A stretch of DNA of 64,000 bases, taken from NCBI RefSeq assembly GCF_910592395.1, contig NC_088323.1:13317501-13381500 (forward strand), read 5' to 3'. Source of the stretch: Lineus longissimus (taxonomy: Eukaryota; Nemertea; Pilidiophora; Heteronemertea; Lineidae). Under the pieces are notes generated by a model that worked only from the letters and a program-made list of their open reading frames with translations, made no database searches and was not told the DNA's origin. The position numbers were made by a program, and so were the translations under genes. Shown here one piece after another: positions 1 to 11,876 of the stretch; position 1 is the stretch's first letter, and every line of letters starts with the position of its first letter.

Positions 1-157
1 AAAACAAAGAGTACAAGTGAAACAGAATGGGCATAGTTGGCTTGGCCGAATGGGTATAGCTGGCTTGGCAATGTGTTACAATCAGTTTAAGGCAGCCTAT
101 GTGACTGAATAATGCAGAAGACTCAACCGTATCAGTGTTTACATTTTTTATACATAC

Positions 158-3100
158 CACAGTCTCCAAGGACTTCCAAAACTTTGAGTAGGGTATCGAA
201 TGCTTGAGATCCTTCTGCGGCAATGTTGTCTAATCCAGCCAGGGACTTTTTTTGAGATGCAGCGCACACCTGAATGAAAGACAATTTTATTTTACAACCA
301 ATATGTAAACAAGTTAGGAAAAAGACATGGAAGAAGTGTCATTAAACATGTCATATATTCAATAATACTACTAGGATGTACTTCTCCTCTTTTTCAATCA
401 ATAGACGGTCCAACTTTTCCCATACTTTCTCACGGAATACCCTTGAATTTCAACTTGTTTTGGGCAGACAAACACAATTTCCAAATCCACAGCAGAAGAA
501 CTCAAAATAAATCTTTGCCAAGGAGTTGCATTTGCCGTTACCTTTGGAAGTCGAACTCCAAATACCTGTAATTGGCATTCTTGCCTGAATTATTGAGAAG
601 AGTGAGCTTCTTTTCAGTGGTTGAAAACCAATTTCCTCGCAGTATGCTAGGTACATCTGAATGAGTCTTGACACGATGGTAGTCCTCACAACATTTGGTA
701 TCTCCAGTTTCTCCCCATGGCTCAGCTTCATGGTACGAGTTCCATATGCTACATCTTGAAGAAATTCTGGTCTAGAGATGAAGTCGAGGAAGTGATCCAC
801 CTTCGCCTCATCCATACGGGATCGGGTGACTGGCTCAATATGCACAGGTTGGGCTTGACCAACTTCAGTAGCGTGTTTTCTTGCCTTGTCAATTCTGTAG
901 ATAGTCAATCCTGGGATTAGTTCCTGCAAAAAGGTAGACATTGAATACTAGGTATTTTTTTAACAATAGCAATTCAAAATGTATATGCACAGTGTAAATA
1001 TGAGTGACAATGAGCAGGTCACTCAAGTTCAAGTGCATGTACATGTACATGTAAGATGTAACCTGGTTCCAACAACTGGAAATACCAGGGTCATTCTATT
1101 GTGATAGTTGTCCTTTCTCATACCTCTCATTCCACACATGACCCTGCTCATCAACCAACAGAACTTATTGATACAGCATAGCCTGAGGGGTTCAGTTGAT
1201 AGAGTAGTGGGGACTGGCGGTAATGATGCTCAATTTTGTCGTCAATGAGGATGGGATACACCAACAGGGCTTGCCTACTACTACATGCCAATCCTTTGAA
1301 CTGCGTGCAACAGCTAATGAAATCTTGAAACTAACCAGCAACTGTGCTTTAGTGCGATTCGTAGCAAGGATGGATAGGATTTGTCTTTTGGTAAACCATA
1401 TTTCCGCCTCATTGTAGCACTTCACGACTGAAGCAGCTAAACTGTCATCCACTACCGATGGTGCAGGATGGACCAACGCCATCAATTCATCCTCTTGTCC
1501 AGGTGCGAGAAGATGAAGAACTAGACCAAGTGCTTCCCTTGCCTTCGATTTGTAATACCGTAGGGTTCTTTGTGAGGCACTGTCAATGGCAGTGACGAGC
1601 TGACCATCTACTGGAGCACATCCTCCTTTAGCAAGGAAACTATTCAGTGTTGCCAGTTCGACATTTCGTGGCGCTGGGGTAGGTGCCCAAGTCACATCCA
1701 TCACATCACAACCATTATCAGTCTCTGTACTTGGTGTGGAGCTACCATTTCCAGAAAGCAAGTGGCCACCCTGAAATGAAAGAGGAACTTTAAATGGCCA
1801 CACCAGTAATTACTTATGTGTGCAACAAGACAGCATAGCATCAATGAAATGGTCCATGGACGTGTTGTCACTTTAAAGCCTCGAAGTTCCCTTACAAGCC
1901 GGCTATGAAAATCCAAATTTGACTCAAGATAGATTTTCACTGCAACTCACCAGCATAGCATTAGGAGCAGTCATCCTACAAAATGTCTTTTTATTGCACA
2001 GGACACATTGGCTGTACCTCTTTCACCTAGCATCAATGCTCACCTTTATGATAACATTATCAGCTTCTGAGCATGATGATCCATTACCGGTACTCCCAGT
2101 AACAGGCAAAATCACTCGCCAACTCTGGTCCTCTCCATCTCCACCCTGAAAGAAACAAGCTTCCTTACAACTCAGAGTCAAAACACTGAAAAGCAAACTG
2201 TGAGTTCCATTGGCTAATAGATTAAAATACTAGCACAGCCCATGCCATGTATGATGGCTTAAAGGGCTGCGGTGCCAAGATTAAACGAGCTCTGGTTTAA
2301 CAACAACAGACTAGAGCGTACGCTAGGATCAGAGTATCTCAACTCCTTTTGCACTAGATGTCGCGTCATTTACTGGGGCTACAATTTATTATAGAATAAT
2401 AAATTTCCTTACATTGCACCGATGGGAAATTACCTGGATTCACTGAAGGAAATCTGACTGATTATTTATCAAATAATAAGGTACAAATTGTTGTGCCTAG
2501 ACTGTGAAGCTAAGAACACATACCTCAAATTCCGTACCATCAGGTTCCTTCGATTTTTCCTCAGGTTGAATTTCAGAGACAGGGGACAACGAAACTGTAG
2601 ATGAGGCAGGCTGAAAATTACAAACAGATAGCCAGTATTTTTCATGTACTTATAATCTATGCAACTGATGCCTAGAAACACAAAAGCTTTGTGACAGCTT
2701 CATAGAGAAATTTGAACATTTACTTGGACCTCAGCACACGTAAACTAAAAGAGCTGCTAACCCCGCCCCCTCTCTCAGTATCTTTTATCCTCTCTGGCCT
2801 GTCCATGAAAACATGTTTTTTTCTCCAACAACACCACATCACCACAGTCTTTATCAATAAACAGCATTTGCACGTACTGGACTTACCTCCGCTGCACTTG
2901 ATCTAGTTTCTAAATTAGCCATGTATTCTTTGTGTCTAGCCACACAACTTTTGCAGAGAACTGAAATGGAGAAGAAAAGTATTGAAAACAATCAATCCCA
3001 ATACCACCCCATAAGTTGGCATAAAGTGAATTTTGCCTACATGTGGGTGTCACGATTTGAATGGATCAGGAGCAGTCCTCATAAAGTGACAAACAAATGT

Positions 3101-3767
3101 TGTGCCCAACCGCTAGTACATGTAGTATGAAAACAAACTAGGCCTACCGTACCAGTATGCGAGTCCTGACTCGCTTTTAGTGAGACCAGTCACTCTCCGA
3201 GCCCTACTGTAGTCAATGGTGGGTAGTGTAAGCTCCATAAGACAAGTTTTTACTTGCGACTAGGGCCTGGTCCTGGATTGACAGAGCCTGGCACAACGCC
3301 TAGGCCTACATGTATTCATATAACAGCCCAGTACACTGCTGAGGCCCTAATAATAGGCCTAACATGTTCCAAGATGTACTGAACTACTGGCACTGCCTTA
3401 CCTGATCCAACAGGTACAAACACGTCCCACTGGTTCCAAATTTCTTTGGACTTCTCTGGATGGACCTGGCCTCCTCCATATTGTTTAGCTCTCCGTGGCT
3501 TTTCCTTGGATTTGGGAGGGTGTAAAGGGTGTGGACATTTCCTGGACGAACTCCAAAACAAACTCCTCTGGTACCTGTGTTTTGGACAAATGGTGGTGTC
3601 CAACACAGAACTGTCAATATCGAACACACCAGCACGGAGTGCAATCAGCTGCCATTCTGTTTTGACCTGGGCAGCCTGATTTGGAGTCAAACAACGGCTC
3701 AAATGAGCGTTCACATCTTTCTTGCAATGCTTCAATGGGAGGACACAAGTGTCATGAGGATAACTTC
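158..3767 (-). CDS. Seven exons of a multi-exon gene, unknown function, 3' end beyond left edge
   Basis: I reconstruct seven minus-strand exons from splice sites and matching phases: 3402-3767 (upstream end tentative), 2887-2960, 2524-2610, 2044-2145, 1336-1770, 585-923 and 158-269. Donors are G|GTAAGG, GAG|GTAAGT, GAG|GTATGT, AAG|GTGAGC, CTG|GTTAGT, CAG|GCAAGA (a GC donor) and GTG|GTATGT. Acceptors all end in CAG after pyrimidine tracts, except the doubtful first. The first exon has Cys/His clusters (ICPKHR, KCPHPLHP) and ends VFVPVGS, followed across the splice by LCKSC. Exons 3-4 are Ser/Pro/Glu-rich linkers. Exons 5-7 hold helical segments such as KRQILSILAT, ELIPGL, DHFLDFISRPEFLQDV and SLAGLDNIAAEG. 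From memory this layout matches a family of uncharacterised proteins found in cnidarians and other aquatic invertebrates. No enzyme motif is visible. The start codon and the last exons are not in view. Confidence 0.75.
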
Positions 3768-3779
3768 CTACCAGTCAAC

Positions 3780-4450
3780 ATTGGAAATCCTTTATTATTT
3801 CAGAAAAACCGCACTTTAGTTGAAGTGTTCTTTCTTCCTCCATGCTGCATCCATGCACATGACCTGATAACATGTGCCATGCTTGTGTAACTGCTGTTGT
3901 TGTTGCATGCAGGACGGTTTCCAACCTAACCGCTTATCTCTCGAAAGGGCTACTCGGCCCCAAAGGGATTAAAATTGAGGGGTGGGCGGGGGAAATGGTA
4001 AATTTCATATCCTAAAGGTCTCACTAATACTCAGTAATATTTTGGGAGGGATTCATAAGGGGATCCAGAGATATATGCTTTATATGGTCTCCGGGAGGGG
4101 ACCCCGGAGGGACGCGCAGTCGGGCCCGCTGCGAAAAAACCGGAAGAGTTCCCTGGATTTTTTTTTTTTTTAATTGAAAAGCAATATAGTAAGCTTTATC
4201 CATGTAAAGGTCACTTGCCAAAGACCTGCAATGGCTGAGGAATCTTGTCTCAAATATGGCACATTTTTCAAAAATGGGGTGTATAGCATTTTTGGGACAC
4301 CCCTTACCCTCCTATAAGAATATTTTGGGGCAAATAAAAATTATGGATAATATGGCTCAAGGCCCCATCTTTCAATTCCACATCAATAGATTTCAACAAG
4401 AATTGGGGAACTGGTGCCAAAAATTAGCTGCAATAGGTCTAGTTTGGAGG
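3780..4450. other. Interval without supported gene
   Basis: I find no convincing exon here. A start exon for the left-edge gene should lie upstream of 3767 on the minus strand, but none could be chosen. The stretch contains a short T run near 4160-4171 and otherwise ordinary sequence. Confidence 0.4.
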
Positions 4451-4456
4451 TATTTT

Positions 4457-5813
4457 CTAATAGATAATGCATAGGAAAGGGGTAATGGTCGTACACCGGA
4501 ACCATAGGGTGTATGGCCAAACGAAGCCACCAGCCTTCATACCTCCCCCAGTGTAGCCCATGGTAAAAATTGCAACCAAATCTGTTGACCCCCCATCTTG
4601 CCACTTCTGCATGATATTGCATGGTTCTCTCATGGACTGGCACTTAACTGCTAAAAGGCTTAAAAAATCAATTGTGGTCTTGTCTCCCATTTGAGTTCTG
4701 CCTTGGCCCAATCTGTCAAGCAAGTCTTTTTGTCATAGTCGCCAGTTTGTAATTGGAGAGCCTGCATCTTATTAGCTTCCAACTGTCTGTAATAAAATGG
4801 GCCATACATCACCCCGGGAAAGCAAGACACCAAAGTACCGATAACCTCGGCAAGTAATTTTATAGTAGGCCTCCCTTGGCTCTGTAGGCTTGAGCATATG
4901 GCTTCGACCTTTCCACTTTCTGTGGTGTGAGGAAAACCGCAATAAGTATTGAGTCAAATATGAATCCAATAAATTCCCTATGTTGCCTTGGTGGCCATTT
5001 TGACTTAATGGGATGGAGAATTAACATATGGTCAACTAGTATTGTAGTAGCCATCATTGCACTTCTGGCACATGCCAGTGTCATATCTTGCTTCAGCCGT
5101 AGATCGTCAGCATATATGACCGATGTGATACTTTGCTGCCTTATGCGTGCCATAATCGGTTTCATTAGGTTTTTCCATAGCCTTGGACACGGGCCAAGCC
5201 CATTCGGGGAGCACGTATACTGAAATAATCTTCCATTCCACTCAAACTTTAAATATCTTTGTGAATTTCTGTGTATAGGCACACAATAATTCGCATCTTT
5301 GATATCAACTGTGTATTGATAGCAAAACGGCGTCATCAAAACTACAACGGTCTTAAGGCCCTCCATTTTAAAATGGACATACATCAAATGCTTGTTCAAG
5401 ATGGACAGATCTAGGATCATTCTATATGTTACATCCTTTTTTGGCCTCGGGAATACGGAAAATACAGGAAATACAGGAAATAAACTGTATGGGCTCTTGG
5501 AGACATTCTACTATCACTTTCTTCTCCAGAATAGATTTATTTTCAGCATTAATGGCCTCAGTTTCCTCTCTGTTAAATTTTATTTGGGATGGCACCCTAG
5601 TTTGTCGCAGCGGATCTCCATCAAACTCAAGCTGGTAGCCTTGATAATATTGAGGAGAAAAGGATCAGATGTTGATTCCTTCCAGTTTTCAAAATAATGT
5701 CGTATTCTACCTGCTTTAAAATAGCGAATATCGGCCTCCGATTTTCTAACGGTTTGCTCAATGAACTCATTGAGTTCTGCATAATTAAAGGAAGTTGTAC
5801 TGGTCAATATCAA
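4457..5813 (-). pseudogene. DIRS-like retroelement reverse transcriptase / RNase H region, decayed
   Basis: Read on the minus strand, three frames together give a reverse transcriptase of DIRS (tyrosine-recombinase retroelement) type. The upstream part reads GRIRHYFENWKESTSDPF, the palm part contains MILDLSILNKHLMYVHFKMEG, YLKFEW, PNGLGPCPRLW and the active-site box YADD. Downstream are HREFIGFIFDS and LTPQKVERSKPYAQAY. A further frame near 4650-4690 reads DFLSLLAVKC, like the start of the DIRS RNase H domain. At least two frameshifts and several stops separate the pieces. No tyrosine recombinase could be recognised downstream, so the copy is incomplete. Family assignment rests on motif order recalled from DIRS elements. 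Confidence 0.7.
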
Positions 5814-5928
5814 GCTTAGAAGTCTTTTGAGGACCTACCTGATCTGGTAAGCGTTCTGTCTTTACTTTCCGTCCTCCCGTTTCTTCTTGTTATGGGAGTA
5901 GGGCTTCTTTTCCCTTCCGCCTTGGAAC

Positions 5929-6568
5929 TTACCGCGGTATTGTCGACGGGATTGGTAACTCTTGCGGCCGTGATGGAAACTCTTTCCCCGCGGCTTCTAC
6001 AAGTAGTTTTTTGACAAAGAGTATGAGTCTTTCGTCACCTCCTCGACCTGTTTGGCCTCTTTTATAGCCTTGGAGATGTCGTCGCCAAATAATTTGTTGG
6101 TAACATGGATTATTCCTGTTTGGCAAAAGCTTTGAAACTTGGCCCTGAGACCTGGCTTTATTGCTTCCATACGTTTTATTGAGAGCTCCTGGTTTGCGTA
6201 CCCAAGAAGAGCCAAAGCATCGGAAGCGATTTTGACTTTTTTCTGTTTGTCAATGTTCTCTTTGAGAATTGAATCTGCGATGCTAGCCTAGCCACTGCGG
6301 CAGCAGCTTTGTTAACTGCCTTCTGGATATAAAATAGGCGGACATCACGCGATCGGGCAACAGCAGTGATCTTTGTCCTTATCTCATCGTTAAGCTTTGG
6401 GGTTTCTAACGCCCCACAGTTTTCCGGAAAGGGATAGAGTTGTTCCTTCTCCATCGCCATATCTTTGGTCTTCCTCAGGCGAAATCGATTGTTCACAATT
6501 TCTGCCAGTTTATTTTCTTTCATTGTAGCAATGCGAAAATATAAGCAATTATGGTTAGGTCCGTCCAA
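5929..6568 (-). pseudogene. DIRS-like gag-type ORF, frameshifted
   Basis: Two overlapping minus-strand frames (6568-6176 and 6215-5997) lie directly upstream of the DIRS-like reverse transcriptase. The first carries YPFPENCGALETPKLNDEI and ARSRDVRLFYIQKAVNKAAAA. The second continues ALLGYANQELSIKRMEAIKP and KLFGDDISKAIKEAKQVEEV. The motif order (a 'LN-I' box, an RSRD-L-x-Q-K helix, LLGxAN-EL, then LFGDD-xK) is that of DIRS capsid-like proteins as I recall them. A third frame (6126-5929) is Arg/Gly-rich and could be the basic tail. One frameshift near 6200 and probably more near 6000 make this a broken gene. Its product would be the nucleocapsid-like protein of the element. Confidence 0.65.
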
Positions 6569-6661
6569 GTAGCTTCTAGAGTGACTCAGCCACTCACTCT
6601 CTTGATTACAGCGGCCGCCTCAGCGCCACCACGCGGGGTCTATTGGTATTAGGCTTAGTAG

Positions 6662-7195
6662 CTTCGCGCGATATGCACCATTCTGGGAAAACTCAATGAG
6701 AAAGTATGCTCATTAGCATAATCTATTCTTAGCTCCAGCTCGAGGTAATCTTGTGCAGTGTTTCTTCGGGCCAGATGCATTGTGGTGGAAAACGTCTAGT
6801 ACAAAGAACGGCTGTCTTGCGCCAGATGAATAAGTGAAGTAAGTCTGGCTACGCGTGACTACTGTAACAGAAATGACCATTACAGAGACTCTGTGACGTA
6901 GGTATATACTTAATAGAAGAACCATGCCGTCCCGAGTTTCGCGCTATATGGACCATTCTGGGAAAACTCAATGAAGAAGGTATGCTCATTAACATAATCT
7001 ATTATTAGCCCCTGCTCGAGATAATCTGCGCAGTGTTGCTTTTGCCCACATACATCGTGCTGGAAAACGTCTCGAACACAGAAGGTCTGACATGCGCCAG
7101 ACTAATAAGTGAAGAAACTCTGGCTGCGCGAGGCATCTGTGATCAAAATGACCATAGCAGACTGTGACGTAGGCATATATGTTTTATAATTAAAA
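6662..7195. repeat. Two ~265-bp direct repeats (6662-6930 and 6936-7195)
   Basis: The two halves share long blocks such as ATTCTGGGAAAACTCAATGA, TATGCTCATTA-CATAATCTATT, GGAAAACGTCT, AATAAGTGAAG and CTGTGACGTAGG, in the same order and strand, with about 75-80 percent identity by eye. They lie immediately upstream (minus strand) of the DIRS-like gag. They may be terminal or promoter repeats of that element, or an unrelated tandem duplication. Confidence 0.7.
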
Positions 7196-7199
7196 ATGT

Positions 7200-9330
7200 C
7201 CTCAAAAGACGATATGGAATGATTTTTTATTAACATTTCCTGAACTTCTAATTATTACTTTACATAAATAGGTCGGCGTTTGGTCGCGTGCTTTTCTTTC
7301 CTTGTGACAATATACAGCAAAATAGTTACAACTCCACAATCGCGCTATAAGTCAAAAATAAGGCCACGGTGACCCATTATGTTTCGCCAGCTTCGCTATT
7401 TTGCCGCTACGCGGCGCGTTGGGTCCTTGCGTCCAGTGAAGTGATTGATAGTGAGATAGAATAGCGGGCTTCAGGTTAGATCCTATCCGCGAACTGATAC
7501 CTATCCTGATCCTGATCACGGAAACGGGATAGAAGAATCTCTCTAAATCATTTGGCCGTGCTGCTGTAAATGTAAACTTGCCACGTCATTTAGCTGTCCA
7601 TCCGCCTGTAGGACCGATAGGGCAAGAAACTCATTTATCCCCTCTGCTTGTTCCATCTTGAACGATTTTTCCGCCGACATAAAGCAGTCACCTACATTAT
7701 TTTCTTTCAAGATATAAAATACAATATTTCAAATAACGTGTTTTTTTTCGGAGCTGGTCGTTGCTTACGTAAGATTGATAACCTACACACTCGTTTTAGA
7801 CTTGGTTAAACAAGAGTCTTTCAAATAAAGAGTCAGGTCACGGCAAGTTTCATCTGATCCCACAGCTCTCTCGGGCAATTAACTAGAAGTCGTGATGAAG
7901 CCCATTTTACTTCAGCTACAAACTGGGCTGAGATGCAAGACAATGATAAAACGACCAAATATTCAACGAAAAATATACTCCGCACATGCAGTATACATAA
8001 GATTCTCGGATAACAAATACATACAATATAAATTTTTTTGGACTTATATCGATGTGAACGATCAAACAATTTAGGCAGATAAGTTAGTTAATTTTCACTG
8101 GCTGCTAATTGGCAAACTAAACAATAATCAAATCGAAATTAACATGCATGCATGCACCCACTGATCAGTTTGCAATTTGTTACAAAAAATCCATAACTAG
8201 GTTGTGATCAATGGCAAACTTGTGACAGGCACATTATGAGAAGACTCAGAATATACACGTCATGTACGCCACTTTGCGCTTTAGTGTTTGCCAAAACAAG
8301 CTCATCGATGAGAAAATGAACCGTTTTCTAATCTTAAAGGAAAGAAACTGGGCTTCAAAATAGCAGAGACATTGAATCAGAGAAATTTTGATATAACAAA
8401 AATTTGATTTCTAAACATGCTAACGTTTGACCACAAAAGTCGAGTCTTTTGCATGTTTTCATACTTTTTTTCAATTTTTACCGCGAACGCGAAATTAACC
8501 TGCAATAAAACTCGTTGTAGTGGGTCAAATTGATAAGATATGAATATCCCACTAGATGACAACAAATGGAACCATATGATGCCTTTAGATGGTCTATTTA
8601 TCACCGACAACATACCTAACTACATGTACTTATTAACTGCTAACCACAAAAATATGTGATGATCCGGAGAAGAAAAACGCATTTCGAAAATTATTCTCAA
8701 ATCAGTGCCGTCACCACTTCTAAAAACTGTCGAAAAGTAAAATATGAAACATATCGCTGTTTGTATCAATGTTGTCTTTGACACTATATCTGAATAACTG
8801 TATAGAAATCTGTGCATTTGAAAATGGCGTTTGCTCTAAAACTGAGGATTTGGCTATGTTCAGCTGATCGAAGAATAGTTGTTCAAGTTTCAGTTGTGTG
8901 GAATTTGCCAGGGTCAACGCGTGACCCGAGAGAGCTCTGTCCCATCGCTCGTCTCTCGGAACGGTCGGTTGCATTGATGTTGAAACCATACGTTCCCTAG
9001 TTATCAAAAACTCCAAAAGATTTGCCATTTAGCCGGCCTCCTGATCATACTGGTAAGATTCGGCTTCATAAATTGTTGAGAAATTGGGAATTGGATTGCC
9101 AACCTATATTCACCTGCATTCTCCCACTCCAATTGTAATAGGTGACCATAATGTACCTTGGTACGTGGCACCTTTTGTTCAATAAATAAAATAAGAAAGA
9201 AAAAGCCGAATAATATTTCGTGATCAGCCAAAATAATTATGATTTTTTTCTCCAGAAATCTTTGTAAGTTGGAAACATGAATCATAAGGCGCGATAATTT
9301 GGCAGTTTTAAAGTAGTGCATAGGTTACAA
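7200..9330. other. 2.1-kb interval, no gene established
   Basis: No ORF here has family features. A minus-strand 43-codon ORF beginning at an ATG near 7678 (it opens MSAEKSFKMEQ) ends without a splice partner I could find. AT-rich stretches and short repeats only. Confidence 0.4.
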
Positions 9331-9420
9331 AACTAAAATTGAATATATTCAAAGTGATCTCGACTTCTGGCTCTTATCTTATTGTATACATGTATTATGA
9401 TAATTCAAAAATTGATTGTT

Positions 9421-9529
9421 GACGGCGTCAATGGGGCGCTGATGCTCGCCTCTCACAACGGTCACCTTGCTGTCGTAGATGCTCTATCATGCTATTGAAA
9501 GCGGCGCAGATGTTGACGACGGGAAGAAG
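9421..9529 (+). pseudogene. Degenerate ankyrin-repeat exon
   Basis: The plus strand encodes ALMLASHNGHLAVVDAL followed, after a small frame change around 9486-9495, by SGADVDDGKK and then a GTAGCA donor-like site. This is the 33-residue ankyrin consensus (TALMLAS-NGH-AVV-ALL-GADV) in a single exon. The acceptor that should precede it is lost and the reading frame is broken, so it is probably non-functional. It is about 80 percent identical by eye to the intact ankyrin exon at 30177-30275, and the flanking introns are also similar, so both come from tandem exon duplication within one gene. Confidence 0.7.
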
Positions 9530-9719
9530 GTAGCACACCAAAAGCTTTCTCAAATCATAAGATGATAAAGAAATATCAAAAATATGTTGGCAATGTGTAT
9601 GTTATTGTTGAACAAGATAACTAGTTTGAATCTCTTGAAATCATCTACTCCTCTATCTAGTCGTTTCTTTTTATGTATTTCGATATTTGCCTGTCGACAG
9701 TTTGTCTGTCTTGTTATAG

Positions 9720-9790
9720 AACGGCTGGACGGCGCTAATGAGCGCCTCCCAAAACGCTCACCTTGGGGTCGTAGTGTACGGGGTTGTAAT
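9720..9790 (+). pseudogene. Truncated ankyrin-repeat exon
   Basis: After an acceptor (TTGTTATAG) the plus strand reads NGWTALMSAS-N-HLGVV, then diverges and hits a stop. The first ~55 bases are nearly identical to the start of the exon at 30177, as is the ~120 bases of intron before it. The 3' half of the repeat and the splice donor are missing. The break is close to where the 20-kb block of mobile elements begins. Confidence 0.65.
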
Positions 9791-10047
9791 TAAATGGAAA
9801 CTTCACCAATTAAAATGAATGGTATCATAAGTCAAAACAAGTTCTCCACCATATCATATAGGGGTTAATTGGGCGTTTGTCTTACGCTTGTGAAGACTGT
9901 GCCAGCAAAAGGGACAGCGATCCAGGGAATAAATCTTACTTTAGATAATTGGTAGTCTACAGACAATGAATCCATTGTGTCGCCAACTGTTAGTGGAATG
10001 TCGTGTTTTTGCTTAACCCGTGAAGTTGAGCAAATCAAATCGAACCA

Positions 10048-10847
10048 GTGTTCATTGAAGAAAACAGGCCAATGTCAAATCGAGAGCTAGAAAATAGACT
10101 GTCAAGCTTGTTTCGGTGTAGTGAAATAGGCACGACAGATGTTGTCACGAATGACATTGATGATGAACGTTTCAAAGCGGACTATCGTCAGAAAATAGAA
10201 TTCAAAGACGGAAAATACTTTGCGCCATTGCCGTGGAAGGAAGATAACTATGATCTGCCTTCTAAACTGGAGCTTTGTAAGCAACGATTGTCACAGGTGA
10301 CGAAACGTCTTGAGAAGTTGAACTTAATGGACTCATACCGTGATGTTATGCAAGAACACCTAGAAAAGGGATACATCGAAATGATACCGGAAGCAGATTG
10401 CCCATGTAGTGAAGAGCGTTGTGTTTGCTGCAAATGCCGGTCGGGTGAGTCTTAATGACTGTATTTTCAAGGGACCTTGTATGTTGAAAGGTTTGCATGA
10501 GTTACTACTGCGTTTTCGCGTACATAGATTCGCAGTCGTTGCTGACATTGCTCGCGCATTCCTGTCTGTTGAACTTGTTGAAAAGGATAGGAACTTCGAC
10601 AAGTTTCTTTGGTTTCGCAACAATTACCCGAGAGAGGAAGTTATTGTTTATCGTTACACGACAGTTGTCTTTGGGAACATCGTCGCCGTTAGCGCTAGGC
10701 ATGGTACTGGATAAGCATTGGAACTCCTACGAATCAAGCACATCAAGTGACCTAGAGGAGAAACTGTTCATGGATAATGTCTTGACTCGGGCTGATTCAG
10801 AAAAGGCTTTAGTGGTCAGGAGTACTATCACTCGGCACGCAGTATAA
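10048..10847 (+). pseudogene. BEL/Pao reverse transcriptase fragment, active site altered
   Basis: Frames 10048-10455, 10409-10714 and 10497-10847 together cover the N-terminal linker and fingers/palm of a Pao reverse transcriptase. Landmarks are NRELENRLSSLFRCSEIG, a Pro-Trp-Lys box (APLPWKEDNY), SLNDCIFKGPCMLKGL, VVADIARAFLSVEL and FLWF. The catalytic YVDD box should sit in the third piece, but the sequence at about 10766-10777 reads FMDN, so the second catalytic aspartate is gone. Two frame changes occur within 400 bases. The gene cannot encode an active enzyme as it stands. Confidence 0.75.
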
Positions 10848-11163
10848 TGCAAGACGGTGGATTTAATCTTTGTCAGTGGTTGTCTAATTCATCCGATCTC
10901 TCAAGAATTTAGCATGCTGATGGAACTCAGACACAGCAGACAACGGCCAGCGTGCTTGGACTGAAATGGAATGCGGGAACTGATGGTTGGGAATTCTTAA
11001 AAAGGAGCTACACTGTGACACATTTGATAGCATTACGAAGCGCCACGTGCTTTCGGTTCTGTCATCCCTGTTCGATCCATTAGGTTTTGTTCAACCAGTG
11101 ACTGTTCAGGCCAGATTATTCATTTCGCATTTATAGGAGGCGAAACACGATTGGGGTACTCCA

Positions 11164-11793
11164 TTGCCGTCAACTGAATGCCAAGCATGGTGCGACATTG
11201 TTCAGGACTTAAACTGTGTACATGAAATTGAGCACCCATGTTGGTATCAGTTGGACAGTTGTCGCCCTGTGCAGCTACATGCTTTCAGTTACAGCAGCTT
11301 GGTAGCAATGGGAACTGTTTGTTATCTACGACAAGATGATTACGTGGTTTTGATTGGCTCTAAGAGTAAACTCGTTGGTACAAAGGTAAAACCGACCGTG
11401 CCTCAACTTGAGTTCTCGGCGATGGTGATGTGTGCAAGATACGTGAGTACTCTTACGAAAATCTTTGCTAAGGATTACCCAGATCTCGAGTTGTATCATT
11501 TGACTGACTCTGAAATAGGACTTCATTGGCTGAATTCGTCAAAGCAACTGAAGCGGCAAACTGCAAACAAAGTCAACGTTTTCAAGGAACATTCGTCGGT
11601 TCGAAATTGGCGTCATGTTGCCAGCTGGGAAAATCCGGCTGATTGTGTGTCTCGTGGCTGTAGTACAGACACATTAAGATCGTCTGATTTGTGGAATCAT
11701 GGGCCAAAGTGGTTGGTAACGGAAGATTGCTGGAACCATTTGAAGCCTGAAACAAGTGCCGATGTATCAGCTAGCGTTGCTCAGAGGAATTAG
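11164..11793 (+). pseudogene. BEL/Pao RNase H domain
   Basis: This 209-codon open stretch reads LHAFSYSSLVAMGTVCYLR, then VPQLEFSAMVMCARYVSTL, LYHLTDSEIGLHWLNSS and WRHVASWENPADCVSRG. The order (substrate-strand FSD-like box with Asp replaced by Tyr in FSY, PxLEL-like box, TDS, and NPAD-x-SRG) is that of the Pao RNase H. The usual first acidic residue appears to be Tyr. It is the longest unbroken part of this element. Confidence 0.75.
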
Positions 11794-11876
11794 GTCCCAA
11801 TGTAGGAAATGAAATGCACAATGTTGGCAATGTTGGCAATGTGATTAACGTATAAGGATACAGTGACATTGAGCAC

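Noticed and set aside
7833-8069. Minus-strand ORF ending LVNCPRELWDQMKLAVT as a death-domain exon
   Set aside because: Only a weak resemblance at one end, without splice sites or further domain residues.
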